From NCBI GenBank assembly GCA_036571765.1, contig BROE01000020.1, positions 3,798,118 through 3,862,117 of the forward strand: DNA of 64,000 nucleotides. The letters are read 5' to 3'. The DNA is from Plecoglossus altivelis (Eukaryota; Chordata; Actinopteri; Osmeriformes; Plecoglossidae). The notes below the pieces were generated by a model. The model did no database searches. It had not been told where the DNA came from and saw only the letters and a program-made list of their open reading frames with translations. Positions 33,516 through 46,000 of the stretch are shown one piece after another. The position numbers were made by a program, and so were the translations under genes. Position 1 is the stretch's first letter; each line of letters starts with the position of its first letter.

Positions 33516-33625
33516 CCCCCTCTGTTCTTAATCATCCTGGCAGAAATAATTAACTCCTTTTAATTGTCATTAGATCTCCTTCCAGAGGCGCATCAGTCAG
33601 CTGAGGGAGTCCAAAGTCATATACT
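33516..33625. promoter_or_regulatory. Enhancer-like stretch with TAAT cores
   Basis: GTTCTTAATCATCC, AATAATTAACTCC and TTTTAATTGTCATTAGATC occur within about 60 bases, giving four or more homeodomain cores in otherwise repeat-free DNA. Inference only. Confidence 0.3.
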
Positions 33626-34194
33626 ATTACCACCATGGCTACTACTTAAGATTCTGGGTCTTTGAGTCTTTAAATCTGTGCTTTGTATCGGAGATGGATG
33701 TGACCTAACCGCTAATTAGTCTAGCTACCTGTTACCCAGTGGTTTCTGATTTGCTCCCGTTACTGTACCTTGAATCCTGGAAATCCCTCGCCTATTCAAT
33801 TTAGAAGCTCTGTTGCACTCAGAGTAGATTTTTTTCAGAGCCCCACAATGGACATCAGCTGTAGTTGTGTAAGTACAATCCGTGATTAGTCAAGAGACAG
33901 TAGATGGGTAATGCTCTGAAGCATGTTAGAGATACACACAAACACTATTGTGACCTCTACCACTTTCAGTGTTTAGTCCTGCTACGTCTTTCAAATATGG
34001 TCAAATCCTAAATGGTTTAAGCCTGCCTTGACCACATCAAGTGCATCTATCCTGCCCTTTTTCCCCTGGAGAGAAAAGTCTATAAGATCATATTTCTTCC
34101 TGCCCTTGCTTTGGTTACCTACTATATTAAGAATGTGGTGCAAACCTTAAAACTTAAATTGTTGATGTTGGTGTAAGAATGGGAAACAAGCGCC

Positions 34195-34366
34195 TAGCTG
34201 GAGCATTAAGGGTTAACACCGCACCCTCTCCTTGTGGCAACAGCAGCCTATCCAACGTCATTGATCTTTTCACACTAATTAAAGCATTGCTGGGACTATT
34301 TAACGAAGCTAACGAGCACAGGCGGCTCCGGCTGCCTATTGCTAGGAGACGGACGGTATAAAGCTA
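34195..34366. promoter_or_regulatory. Enhancer- or promoter-like stretch with RFX-like and TATA-like words
   Basis: A repeat-free segment with CACTAATTAAAGCATTGC (34273-34290), an ATTGCTAGGAGAC word (about 34338-34350) resembling an RFX X-box half-site pair, and a GGTATAAAGC TATA-like word (about 34355-34364) ten bases later. A 60-codon frame (34179-34361) spans it, but its composition is not diagnostic. No transcript can be inferred downstream because the DNA turns into a GA-rich tract. Confidence 0.3.
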
Positions 34367-34555
34367 GGACACAGAGACAGAGAGAGGGAGAGAGAGAGGG
34401 ATGAAGACAGAAAGCAAAAGAGGGAAAATTTGAGGGTTGTTTTTTTAGAAGCCCTTCTTCAGAAATGGAAGACATTAAGTGTGTGTGCCTGTGAGAGAGA
34501 CAGAAAGACAGAGAGCCGAGGTAGAGACATTGAGAAAGAGGGAACAGTGAGAGAT
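34366..34555 (+). repeat. GA-rich low-complexity tract
   Basis: Imperfect GAGA/CAGAGAGAGG repeats mixed with unique sequence. The minus-strand frame across it is simple-sequence translation. Confidence 0.6.
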
Positions 34556-36404
34556 GACCTGTACAAACAATAATGCTTCTCCACTTGCTAGGTAAATAGT
34601 ATCCTAATACTTTGACCTGTGAAATCAAGGAGCAGTGTGAGTTCAAGAAGCCTAAATGACTGTATGCACTGTATACGTAGATACTTAGGGTCTAATGACA
34701 GTACAGATGATTAGCTTTCCCATTAACTGAGACACATTGATTATAAAGCCTCCACTAGTAGTCAATACAAGTACTGTCTCCATACTAAATTGGGCATTCC
34801 AGCATTGAAGAAGTCAACTATTTTCCAATGTCTTTGCTTTTCCAAACACATTTGCTGGTGAACAGTCCCATTATTCATTAATGGCCTCTCAGTCTTGCCT
34901 ACGAGATGGTTGGTTTGGGTTAGTTTAGGTGAGTTAGGATGAATAAGGCTGAGGAGCTTTACGGACTCAAGACCACTCAGAGGGCCAGACCAACACCAAG
35001 AACACTTCCTCCATCCAGACCATCCAGACCTCCGGAAGAAGGCTTCCTCCATCCATTTTCCCTTTGTTACTCAACCGATCCCTGCCAGCAGGATGGGTGT
35101 AAGCAATAACCTTTTTTTGTTGTTGCTTTACTTCCCTTGTCCTATCAGATCAATGAACGGGGAGTGGGATCTGGCAGGGTGGAGGAAGCAATTTACCAGA
35201 ATTGAGATGCGGCCTAGTTCATCTGCCGGTGCAAACCTAGAGGCTAAAGAAGCCCCCCCCACGCTGTAAGGATCAATAATGCATGGGTGAGGATGTGAGG
35301 TACGGCGCTCAAGGCGTTCGCTTATCTCCGATGCCAGTTACCTCTTTCATCCCAGGAAACCATTTCTGCATGTGTGTGGTGGTCAGGATGAAAATCACAT
35401 TTGCACATTTACAATCACACACCCCCCTTCCCCTTTCCTCTCTGCCACACACAGACACGCACACATACACAGACCTCAAAACCTTGATACTGCATTTTTC
35501 ATTAGTGGGATTTAGCTGCGTCCCATTCGCACACGTACTCAAAACAACCACACAGACTGCTACTGTATGGATCACAAGCCCTTCACATTTCGTATCTGTT
35601 GTCATAGTTACGGAATCAAATTGTGGTGAGGTTTTTGCATTACTTAGCACTGGTAATTGTGCACTTGAATTGGATATTGAGTCGGCGAAGGCTGCCATTC
35701 CAGCTGTCATTGACTCGAGAGAAAGAAGTTTATTTTTTAATCAACAGTATGTTGTCATGGGTGATTGTATCGAACACTCAGATATGTCAGGTAGCAAAAT
35801 TCTATGGCTAGTTCATTGCTTCTGATCTCATGCTGGGTATTATTTCATTTTGCATACATTTGGGATTTTGACTTCTGTTACAAAAGGCCCACAGTTGCAG
35901 TATTAGATACTCATCCTATCAGGGTTACGGAAGCGGTTACTGCACGCATAAGAGACTGGTCTTACAATCCTTGAACACAAAAGGTTGAACAAGGGGAATG
36001 TGAAACTCGTTGGACAATGCTTGCAACAGCTTGTGGGGAATTGCCATTCTTTAAGCTCAAAGCAAGCTTCAGAGGATGAGGGCAACACCAGGAAATCTGT
36101 TCGAACCCATCAACCATTTACATTTGGTGGGGTTGTGATCTCTACCACATGTACGCAGGTCATTTAGGGAGGGTCCTATGAAAGATCACTTGGTTTTTGT
36201 AGCATCCAATCCCCTAAAGGATGCCTCAAGACCTCTGACGTAACCTCTGAAATTGTGCCGAAGGGCAAGCAAACCTAAACGTTTTGTCTGCAGTGCCAAA
36301 ATTGGTCAATAGACCGATGGTAATGATTGGGTTTGCCCTGTATAGGTACTGTAATGCATCCAAGGAGAGATAAAGAAAAGAGGATCCACTGGATAATTAC
36401 AACC
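34556..36404. other. Unique non-coding stretch
   Basis: The largest frame (35283-35825, 180 codons) has no recognisable domain and overlaps a 133-codon minus-strand frame over a CA-rich patch (35410-35470). Neither looks like a protein. No transposon was recognised. Confidence 0.4.
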
Positions 36405-36472
36405 AGCACTTCATGTTCTTGAGCCCTTAGGCAAGGCATTTAACCCTTCAATGTACTTATCCTGTGGAAGGC
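36405..36472 (+). mobile_element. Possible SINE 3' fragment
   Basis: CTTGAGCCCTTAGGCAAGGCATTTAACCCTTCAATG resembles the CTTGAGCAAGGCACTTAACCC module shared by many fish SINE bodies. No tRNA-like head is visible upstream. Short and diverged, so tentative. Confidence 0.4.
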
Positions 36473-37099
36473 TCATGCTGCTTGATTCAGTAGGGCCACC
36501 AGAGTTTATAAACGTTTTCAGTGTAAAATTGAAATAAATATACAGTTGTTCTGCTGTTTGGTATTTAAAGGCTAGGGATGCAGATATGGATGGCACAGCA
36601 TGTGAATTATACAGAGGTTGATTCATAAAATAGTTTTGAATGACTCACTACTATGAACTATAATTCAAAGACATGCAGTACAAGTTTTACAGTAGTACAA
36701 GTCTATGGACTTGGTCTGTTTTGGCAAAGATTTATGAGCGCACTTTGAAAAAAAAAAAACCTCCATGAAAAGCATGAACAGTATCATCATCCCTGTCTCA
36801 AACATAATGTTTGACTTCAGAAACAAGTTTATTTATGTATTTCTAACTGAAGCAAGGTGATATGAATAACCACAAAAACACACGTAGAAAAATACACTAG
36901 ATTCTATCCAAACCTGTCAGATTCTAAATAGTTTCAGGGCCACCGAAGCGCAAGTTCTTTCTAGTAATGTTCCTGCGGGCTACCTCTCTCACCACTCTCC
37001 AAACTGGTAAATCACATTGCCCAATCCGAGGCCAAACGTGTCTTGCAAACCTCCTTCAGGGGTACAAGCAGTGGCTCGTGAATAGGGCATGGGGCTTTA
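36473..37099. other. Unique non-coding stretch
   Basis: AT-rich, with a 12-base A run near 36748. No gene or RNA seen. Confidence 0.45.
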
Positions 37100-37119
37100 T
37101 GGTTCACATTATATCTGTG

Positions 37120-37182
37120 TGTCTTTGAGTATGTGTGTGTTTGAGTGTGTATGTGTGTGTGTTTGAGTGTGTATGTGCGTGT
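37120..37182 (+). repeat. Imperfect (GT)n with TTTGAGTGTGT(A) units
   Basis: The unit GTGTGTTTGAGTGTGTATGT is repeated about twice in a GT-rich strand. Confidence 0.7.
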
Positions 37183-37628
37183 TGAGCCATTGGGACAGGG
37201 TGTGGAGCCAGCATGTCATATCTAGTTTGCCTTAGTCAATGAATAACCTTGTGCACTGCCACACATACACACTCAAACATAGCCACACGCACTGGCACGC
37301 ACGTGCATTCATTTTACCCCTCTGGCAACAAATCCAAACCAAGGTCAGTATGAGTTCAGCATGTACAAACTCTTTAACAGACACATGCAAACACATACAC
37401 ACACGCACAGTATCTCAACAACTATTCAAAGTTGATGGGAAGGCAACAAGCTCCTGCTCACATTGCTTAGATCTCACTGAGCCACGGACAATTGAGCATT
37501 GTTTGTCACTGCTAACTAGATTTCATATTGAGTGTTGAGTTTTGTGACCAACATGTAAACAAATCTGCTGTTAAATATTAATATGACTGAAGCAAGAAAG
37601 GTACATGAGTGGAATATTTAACATTTAA

Positions 37629-37742
37629 TGTGTGTGGTGTGTGTGTGTAAATGTATATAGCTATAGATATATATCTATAGATATATGACTCTATAGATAT
37701 ACATATCTATAGATATATCTATAGATATATCTATATATATGC
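37629..37742. repeat. (GT)n followed by ATAGAT/ATCTAT palindrome cluster
   Basis: A short GT run (37631-37648) is followed by CTATAGATATATATCTATAG (37661-37680, a perfect 20-bp palindrome), then CTATAGATAT-AC-ATATCTATAG (37691-37712), then further ATCTATAGATAT units to 37740. The tract is highly self-complementary and can form cruciforms or hairpins. Confidence 0.9.
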
Positions 37743-38620
37743 ATGAAGTAATCCTCGAATCAATACTTACACAATCAGAATGCACAGGCACCAGCCTACC
37801 AGTGTTATATGCTGAATGATGTTCCTGTTAAGGGCAAAGACAAGTGAAATCGATATTTCCAACCGTTTGTCTAGTCTTGCTTAATCCTGTAATGCTTATA
37901 GGGATCCACTGAGTTTGTAGGGGTTCCAGTTATGCATTATTTGTACTTATCATCAATTGACTGGATGCCTTAAATATTTATTAGCTGAAATGTACAGTAC
38001 CCAAGGAAATAAACTTCCAATATCTGTCCATAGTTGAATTGATGTCCACACCCCACACCTTGTTAAGCTTGATTTATTTGCTTAAAGGGAGATTTTAGTG
38101 ACAATAAATCCTACAGTTAGTCATGACTGCTGACTGTAAACAAAATTGGGTGGCACTCATTTTAAGGAGGTCTTGATAAGTTGTGTTGTGGCTCTTTAAC
38201 AATAAGCGTGTTGAAGAGTGGGGTGCCAGAAAAGGGGGTAAATGTTAAATGTGTTTTGCGACACAGGGGGCAACCAATCAATGTATGGCCTGTCCCATAT
38301 AGGGCCAGGGCCTCCTTTTACTCTTTCTATACTTTGCTACATTATCAATGTTTATATGAGTACAACGGTTTAAACAAAAAAGCAGGAGCTAGTTAATGCC
38401 AGCTTAGCCATCGCTTTACTCTAAGTCCTGTCTAACATTTGACCGTGCTAACATTTAGAGCGTATTTGTATCCAGTTAGCTAACAAATTTCCATCTTTGT
38501 CAACGTCCACATACAGAATGGAAATCGAGGCACATGGGCCATTGCTGACCCTTGAAAGGACATCCGGGGGCAACGCCTTTATGAATGTTGCATTGGAGGA
38601 AAAAGGTGATAAAATTAGTT
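37743..38620. other. Unique non-coding stretch
   Basis: AT-rich DNA, no recognisable gene, RNA or transposon. Confidence 0.45.
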
Positions 38621-38680
38621 TTGCTCCTATGCTTTAAAATGCTGTAACATTTGCTCCTATGCTTTTTTATGCTGTAAAAT
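38621..38680 (+). repeat. Two-copy 30-bp tandem duplication
   Basis: TTGCTCCTATGCTTTAAAAT and the following ten bases (38621-38650) are repeated at 38651-38680 with about four differences. Confidence 0.85.
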
Positions 38681-38814
38681 GGTGACAATTAATGTGCTTG
38701 TAGTCTCTGATATGGTGTTGTTTCTACTGCAAATGCACTCTATATTTCGTTTGCCATGACTCAAAGCAACACACCTGCAAAGTCTCACTTCTCAAAAGCT
38801 TGAAATCCAGGAGC

Positions 38815-38990
38815 ATCCAGAAAAAAAATCTGCAACAGAAGATAAAAAAGGAACGGGATTGAAACAGAATAAGAGATACGAGACTCAGAGGAACTAAAAA
38901 GGCAAAGAAATTGAGAGGAAAAAGAGATGGAGGGGGAAAAAGATAAATAAAAAAGAGAGAGAAAGTGAAAAAGGGAGTGTCTGAGAGTGT
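38815..38990 (+). repeat. A/G-rich low-complexity tract
   Basis: Strong purine bias (GAAAAAGAGATGGAGGGGGA, AAAAAGAGAGAGAAAG). The 91-codon minus-strand frame is F/L/S-rich repeat translation. Confidence 0.7.
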
Positions 38991-38999
38991 ATTGATCAC

Positions 39000-39240
39000 T
39001 GTGAATTCCAGAGCCTCACTGCGCAGTTCCCGGTGTGGTTTTGGCCTGGGCCCAAATCACTCACACAACACCTTTGAAATTCACAATGGCTGCTTGAGAA
39101 TCAGCCGTCCATTTCCGTGGCTGTCTGGGTCCGATAACAGACTTGCCACGACCATCCAGTTAACAATCTCTGCTAATAGACTTCTCCCCTGTCAATAATG
39201 CATCTAAATCCCCAAAATAGCTAATGAGCATGTGGGCACA
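39000..39240. promoter_or_regulatory. Possible conserved non-coding segment
   Basis: Repeat-free DNA with TTAACAATCTCTGCTAATAG, CAATAATGCATC and AAAATAGCTAATGAGCATG words. Similar in texture to the other enhancer-like stretches. Inference only. Confidence 0.25.
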
Positions 39241-41324
39241 CACACATGTAAGCCCACAGAAGTTCTAAATACACATACACACGTGCACTTTATTACACGT
39301 GGATGAGCACGTGCACGCACACAACTGCACGTACAAGTATTGCTCCATCTCCCCTTAGAGCCCCCAGTCTATCAGTTCTGACTTATCTGTCATTGGATAC
39401 CTTTAAGCCTTCCCTCCTTCCTACTACTGACTACTACATGTGCGCATGCGTGCACACACACACACAGTCCTCCTGTCACAGGGGCTCATCTTCATCATGC
39501 TGCCAAAATAGACCATGTCTTCCTGATTCTGAAGCAGCACCACATTTAATGGGGGTGCGTAGGGAATGGAGGGATTTGCGTTTCGTACCCTTGAGCACTC
39601 CAAAACAGAGACAGGATAAAGGGGTTTTGAAAACAAATGTCTTTGACGCAAAGCGTCATCGTTCGAACCTACACCACCTCCACCTGCTTTAAAAAACACT
39701 TATAGACAGAAGATGAGGGATTGTCTCAAGTGAGCACCCTTAACACTTACTGCACAGCAACGGCAAGCTTGCAGACTCCAAACAAACCCCAAGCTATGTC
39801 TACAATCCTTTTCCCCCTTTCCATCTAGCCCGGCATAAATGTTCTTTTTTTGTGTCTGTTATCTTCAAAGCTTGTGGTGGTTTTGCTTTACAAGCGCAAC
39901 AACACTTGCGTTATCAGTGTACATAAGAAAATGGAGACAAGAGGCCAGGGAGGAAGGTATTTCCTGTTGCACTACCATGAATATTTCAGCACACTGTCAT
40001 GCAACAAGTTTATCATGTCTTTAGTTGCTTATTTGTGTGGATTTTGCCAGACCCCAACTGCATCAGAGTGAAAGAGCACACTGGCTTTTTTGTGAGTTCT
40101 AGAGTCTTGTTAAGTCCCACAGCAACCTGCGAGGTGGGCAGGTATGCAATCCCAATTATCAAAGGTGTAAGAACAAATTACACGGAAGTGTTGAAACAAT
40201 ATCATGCGTCATTGCTCAAGTAAGTCGTACTGTATCTACCCCAGTTTCAGATTTCCTTTTAGTTTGATTGAAGTGTATTTCCATTTCTGTCACTGAGGCA
40301 AAGAATCACTGCATATTGTTTTTCTCTGTACACAGAAAATGTGCGCAGTCGCTGTTTTTTTTTTCCAACAAGCACGATTACAAGAAAGACGTGTTATTAA
40401 TCGGAAATCATACATCCCAAAGCTGATCCTTCTTTGAAAAACACAAATGCACATTCGCCTCCCTGTATCCCAACCCCAAATGTGATTAAATCAAAGTAGG
40501 TGGAGTTTAATTTAGCATCTGTGGTTGTGGCTGGCTTGCTGTGCAGTACACCCTGGGTAACCAAGCTAAAACAAACGGTGTCATTAATAAATGTGCAAAT
40601 ACATTTCCAACTCATGATACATGGGTCGAGGCAGTGATCCCCTTCAATTCATTATGTGAGACAGACTATACGGTGTGCTTTGTAGATCACGTGGAAAGGA
40701 ATGAGAAAGAGGGAAAAATTGATGTGGGGAGCTGGAAAAACCCTCCAATCTAATTTCCGTTAATTAAATGTATGCCTCCCACTGTGGGAATCAGTGCCTG
40801 GAATCCTGGGTGGGCAGTGTGCCTGTTGGTATATGTGTACGTGTACACACGCACCGCTCCGAAAACAGACGGAACGCTTAACCCTAAGCAGCACCTGCTC
40901 AGCACCTGCTGAGCCTTATTCCACCTCATGCGACGCTGCGGGGCTCTGCCGGCCCAGTTGTGCGTCAAGCGTAAACCAAAATGGATGGTCCTGGAGGGAG
41001 ACTCCTAGGGGATCCTGGCACCCTGTGGCTGTCCCTCGTCTCCCTTCACCAAGATGCCCCCCCCCCCGCATCACAACGCGTCTGCTGACGCTGACTACCG
41101 TCTTTGCAGTGACCAAGTTGGCGAAGGATATGAATTTGGATTTCTTGCAGCTTACTTAGGAAAGTCTTTGACTTTTTTGGGGGGACTAAGGTCAAGGTTG
41201 TGCTTATGAATATCAAGACTGACAGTGTTGCACTGATCTCTGAAAATAAGCATTAGGAGAGCTAGACTTGAGTTGGTGGTGGAGACTGAATATCAATGTA
41301 AACAAAACTGAGGCTGTGCACATA
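39241..41324. other. Unique non-coding stretch with short CA and poly-C patches
   Basis: Contains CA-rich bits (39240-39330, 39450-39465) and a poly-C run at about 41057-41066. Frames of up to 129 codons have no recognisable domain. Confidence 0.4.
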
Positions 41325-41485
41325 TGTGGGAGGTGTTCTGGTAGCCCACCTGGAAGAACCTCATAGGCTTGTCCACACCCCCTGGGATCAATTCTCAGAT
41401 CATTTAATGCCATTTCCTCTCTCTCTCTCTTTTGCCTTTCCTGTGTGTCTACATACTCTATCAAAATAAAGCAGAAGTGCAACAG
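41325..41485 (+). mobile_element. tRNA-derived SINE, diverged
   Basis: A tRNA-like head with a decayed B box (GGGATCAATTC at about 41390-41400) is followed by ATGCCATTTCCTCTCTCTCTCTCTTTTGCCTTTCCTGTGTGTCT and then ATCAAAATAAAGCAGAAGTGC. A CTCTCTC block, a CTTTCCTGTCT block and an AATAAAGGCAAAAAGCC-type end are the hallmark of a common teleost SINE. The head has lost most promoter identity. Confidence 0.65.
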
Positions 41486-42049
41486 CTACCAGAAACACAT
41501 GTGTGTTTAAATGTGTTTTGCCACAGTGTTGGTTTTTTATATTGAGAATATAAAAAAGGCTATAGACTGCACAGTCACACAACTACAAAATTAATGCCAA
41601 CAGAGCTGTGAGTGCTTTTTGTGTGCAAAGTGTCTATAGCTGAAGTGTTTAAAGTGTTTGAGTCCCCGGTATTGTCCATTGCAACATAGACGACAGCATC
41701 ATGATTGAAAAGTTATTTATATGTTATATATTATATTGTTTTCAATAAGGTGTTACATTTTGAAGGTTGATCATTTCTAATGGGGTCATACATGTTGTAT
41801 GACCAAATAACATGCCTGAAAATGTCATCGTGTTTTTCAAAAGACAAATGCACAAAAAGATATCACGAAAATATGCACAGTGCACAAATGTTTTATACTT
41901 CCAAACTGCTAGTTATTTCAGTGATCAGTATTTTTTTTACACGATGAAGGGCTTCAAATTACTTAATAAGTAGTTGTATTGTGTGGACTGGCTAATACTG
42001 CATGTATGTGTATTTGTTGTTGCTGCATGTACTATTTCCGTGCTAATTC
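41486..42049. other. Unique AT-rich non-coding stretch
   Basis: Nothing recognised. Confidence 0.45.
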
Positions 42050-42165
42050 ATTTCTCCGCAGCCGGTGTGGTGAGGAGTTACACGGTAATAAAAGCTCTCT
42101 ATGTCCTGTCAAATGATTAATTTGCATGAGAACAGACTGCAAGTTGCTTAGGAGGGAATAAGAAG
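42050..42165. promoter_or_regulatory. Enhancer-like stretch with an exact octamer
   Basis: TGATTAATTTGCATGAGAACAG contains ATTTGCAT at 42120-42127, an exact POU octamer on the reverse strand, overlapping an ATTAAT homeodomain word. GGTAATAAAAGC lies about 25 bases upstream. Repeat-free. Inference only. Confidence 0.3.
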
Positions 42166-42321
42166 GTGCTTATCATGAGTGTGTGTGCGCGCACACGTGC
42201 TTCAATGACTTTTGCTAGCATTCACCTTCCCTTCACATCCCTTGCCAACGGAGATGGGTCTTTCCCAAGACTGCTGTTCTCAATCTCATTATTGAGTTTG
42301 TGATGGTAAAGGAACTTTAAA

Positions 42322-43080
42322 CCCTCTTCAGTAAACACAGACCTTGGCTTGAACGTTTCTTGTGGGATCGTCCGGAACTGACAATATGGAAGGCTGAAAC
42401 AGTTCCCAGAGGCAAGGAAAACAACCGCATCCGACCGAGCCATGATCAGTTTGTACTCCTTGAAAAGAGGATGGATAATGCCGATGTCATGGATAAGCCA
42501 GGACATATCTGTAACGTAGATGAGACAGGGTTTTCTAAAAGATTTGGCAGCAGGCAAAGTCCAGTGAGGAAGAGGCAGAAAGAACCCACACCATGACACG
42601 GTCGGGAGTGAAAAGTGTCAAGATATGGGGAATCTCCTATATAGATCCTGGTGTGAGGGAGGCCCTGAGGTGGCCTGCGACACAATGATGGACCAGGGAT
42701 GAACAAAGAGGGTCATATTCAAGGACTACTTCTCATCTCTTTTCTCAAGGATTCTAAGATGTGGTCTAACTCAGTCTTCCCGTCAATATCTGATGGACTC
42801 CTCACTGATCTCCCTCAGTCTTGCAGGTGAAACAGAACAATACATAGGCAGCTCTCTCACCAAACCCACATTTTGCAGCCTCTCGACATAACCGTTTTTG
42901 GGGATGTGAAGAGGTAGTGGAAAACGCGGCTGCAGTGGCACTCCCGTGTGACCAGGAACAAGATCCAAAAAGATTTCACATGTAAACTGAAAGCAATATT
43001 GGTGACATATAGACAGGATAAGAATCTGAAGAGTAGGTTTAAAAGTGCTGGCATTCATTCCTTCAGACAGTGGTGAACAT
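42322..43080 (+). pseudogene. pogo/Tigger-type (DDE_1) transposase pseudogene
   Basis: From about 42322 the plus strand reads SKHRPWLERFLWDRPELTIW, then KAETVPRGK, then DKPGHICNVDETGFSKRFGS (DETG at 42519-42530, the first catalytic Asp in the NVDETG motif), then VRKRQKEP and a stop near 42597. After a garbled middle part, another frame reads RQLSHQTHILQPLDITVFGD (LQPLD at 42873-42887) then VKR and a stop, then WKTRLQW. In pogo/Tigger transposases NVDETG and H-x-x-LQPLD are the DDE_1 landmarks. The N-terminal CENP-B-like DNA-binding half is not recognised upstream. Frameshifts and stops make it inactive. Terminal inverted repeats were not found by eye. Confidence 0.8.
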
Positions 43081-46000
43081 AAGGGACTTTACACCAGTCA
43101 CTGTGGAAGATGACCAAGCCCTGCCATAGTCTCTGATAGAAACTAAAACAAACAACAATTAGAGAGGGTACAATTTCTACAGAAATTGTAAGGTGTGCTT
43201 ACGTCTGTTATGGATGGGTCTGTTGTGTTACATACAGTTTACAACTAATATATCTGTGTATTTTAAATAATTAGGCACAGGCCTCCTTTTAGCCTATTTA
43301 TAAAGTTTGCGTAGATTATAAAGCATTTGTTGCTGTTCATTTACACTTGAAAATACTGAAAGTGAGGAATGAAACTTTCTCTTTTACAGTAATATACCTT
43401 TTTGCAAAGGGTGATGTTGATAGGCTTTCTGGCAGCTTCACATAGCTGATGACAGCTACATCAAACAAAGAAATGGGGGCAATTCTGTGTAAATACAATC
43501 TTAACCTATATTATGACAAACTTTCCCTCAAGTATTTTAGTAGTTATAATAAGTAATTAATTGGTAATAAGCAGTGATACTTAAAGCGAGATTTGTCAAC
43601 ATTCACACCTAGCCAAAGCTTGAAATGCATTTCTGAAATGGCTAATAGTTTACAACCTTGCCTAATGAAGCCAGCAGTGCTCCATTTTGCTCCTAGTTTC
43701 AGGATTCACCATGGTAAATTGTACAGCTGAGCTAGCTAACTACTAAACTACCTACCTGTGTGTGACTCACTTGAGCTAACAAGTTGAAGGGCATACTTAA
43801 ATAGAGTATATCGCTACCTCGGAACATGGCTGGCTACATCACTCTGGACTGTGGCGTTTCTGCACCTGTCCATTTTAGGTAACTAGCCTAGCTATCTTCC
43901 AGAATACAACAAGCTGCTAAACAAATCTTGTGCTACGACTTTCACTGCAGTAAGATTATGTTTAGCTAGCCTGTCACAAAATGGGTGGCGTGTTCCATTG
44001 CACAACCGTTAAACAAGAAAGCACCACCACAGGGTGGAAGGTTCCACACAGAGGACCAAGCAGCATATGCTTTCTTCCATACAGGGGCATGGTGGAGGAT
44101 GTTGTCCGAATTATTGTCCTCTGACAAACAGAGTTGGAGGGACCTGAAATATTCTATTTAAGGGTAGGGATACATAATTGAAAATCAGTGGAAAATACAT
44201 GTTAGCTTAACACTGGCAAACAGAGACAACCACAATGTGAGTAAAATATAAAGTAAATACATCTTGGAACCAAAACAATGCAATCACCTCCAAGAGGATA
44301 GGCCTACATTTTGCAACGAGAAAGTAGTGTAAACACTAACAAGATGCTACATTTCTAGATTTTAATTTATGTCATAGACTACTGATGCATATGTTATCTC
44401 TGACGAAAATAGATATTGAAATTGTTAAGATTTGTTATACTTATTACCGAATTATTAAACGAGATTATTTGCAATGGCCATAGATTTAAAGGTTCTTTGG
44501 GAAAGCCTGTAGTAGACTTTTGACTAATTAAACAATAAAAATGAAATCATTTGTACTTCCATGCATCCTCGTCACTTTAAATGAGCAACTGGACTTGAAT
44601 AAAGAACAATATCACTTGAATTCAAAATGAGACAGTTATTATTTCCTATTATTTGTTTAGTTGGGTTCAGAAAGCTATTTTGATTTAAAGGGAACCCCAG
44701 TTGAATCACCAATGAACCAATATTTAGAAATTAATGGACAGAATACATTTTGTAGGACGTAATGTCTGATTGTGCGTGACTAACTGATACACTATGCTAT
44801 GTATGCTATATTTTAAGTTATTTCTTATTTTTGAATGGCAAACCAAGTTACTGTCCCAGTACTCAGTCTGGCACATGCCATCTAGCTACATATGTTATGA
44901 AGCAAAGAGATTTAATCAATTTAGACAAGTATTCCTGGTCTAATACCCTACTGTAGGCCACTATCAAAAAGTTGTGGTTCCTAAAAGTTGAGATCAGCTT
45001 TGGTCTATTGACACGTTTGTTGACCTTACCTTTAAAACTCTGCTGAGGTTTTATGAGATTGTTTTCCTTGGGGTGCTTCAAACCTTTTTTCTCTTCTGGA
45101 ATCTGCTTTGTAAAACCTTTCACATATAGTATAAAGAGGTGCAAAACATTTTATGAAGGAAAAGTCAATTTGGCCATGTTTTTTCAAGGCTTAATACAAG
45201 AGTCTTTGTGTGTAAGTGTGGATTTTGTGTTTCTTAGTAAATGTACTTTATGTGTAAGTGTGTTTATGCCTGAGACACCGTAGTCTGTGTCTAATGTGGG
45301 TGTGTGGACACTTTTGATGTTGCTTTTTTCCTGGAGGTACCAGATGCGAGAAAGATATTTTGGAGGTGCAAGGTGGGCAAGGAAGGATTAAAGTACAACA
45401 CGCTCCCCGAAGGCTGTTTCATCTTTGCCACCTGCCTAAAAATATAACTTGTCACTTATCATCATCTTCTAATGCTCTACCAGTCTCCCCTCCCCCGAAA
45501 ATATAACACTCTTTTTCTGACAGGCTAGGGCACGGCCGATCTTACGCATAACCAACTGCCTCCATACTGGGAGCTTCATTTGAAGCAGAGGTTGAGAGCC
45601 ACAGTTTGCACAGGGCCACGTGTAGAACCAGGATCAGGGAGTGCGTAGGAGTTGCGGGAGGATTTGTGTTGGCACTCAACTTAAGCCTCCTGACATGAAG
45701 CCTACCAGCACTTGTCACAACAACCAAGCAGAAGGATGCTAACATGACCCTTCCTTGGCACGAGGTGCCAAAATAGATGTTTTAGAAATAGCAAAGCTTC
45801 ATTTGATTTATTTGACACGTGTTAAGGAGAGCAGGGGGTGTGGGGGCAAAACTGTTTTCCAAGAAAGTCTGGTAATTTTGAGGGTTTAACATCCTGGGGT
45901 TTTGTAACTTCTAATGACAGTTTACCCAGCTCTCATATAGATGCACGTTTTGAACTTGAGGTATCCATCCTGCATCTTGACAATCATATGGACAACAGTT

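Noticed and set aside
35283..35825. 180-codon plus-strand frame
   Set aside because: No recognisable domain, overlaps a 133-codon antisense frame over CA-rich DNA, and no splice or promoter context.
38265..38280. CTCF-like ACACAGGGGGCAAC
   Set aside because: Several core positions differ from the CTCF consensus.
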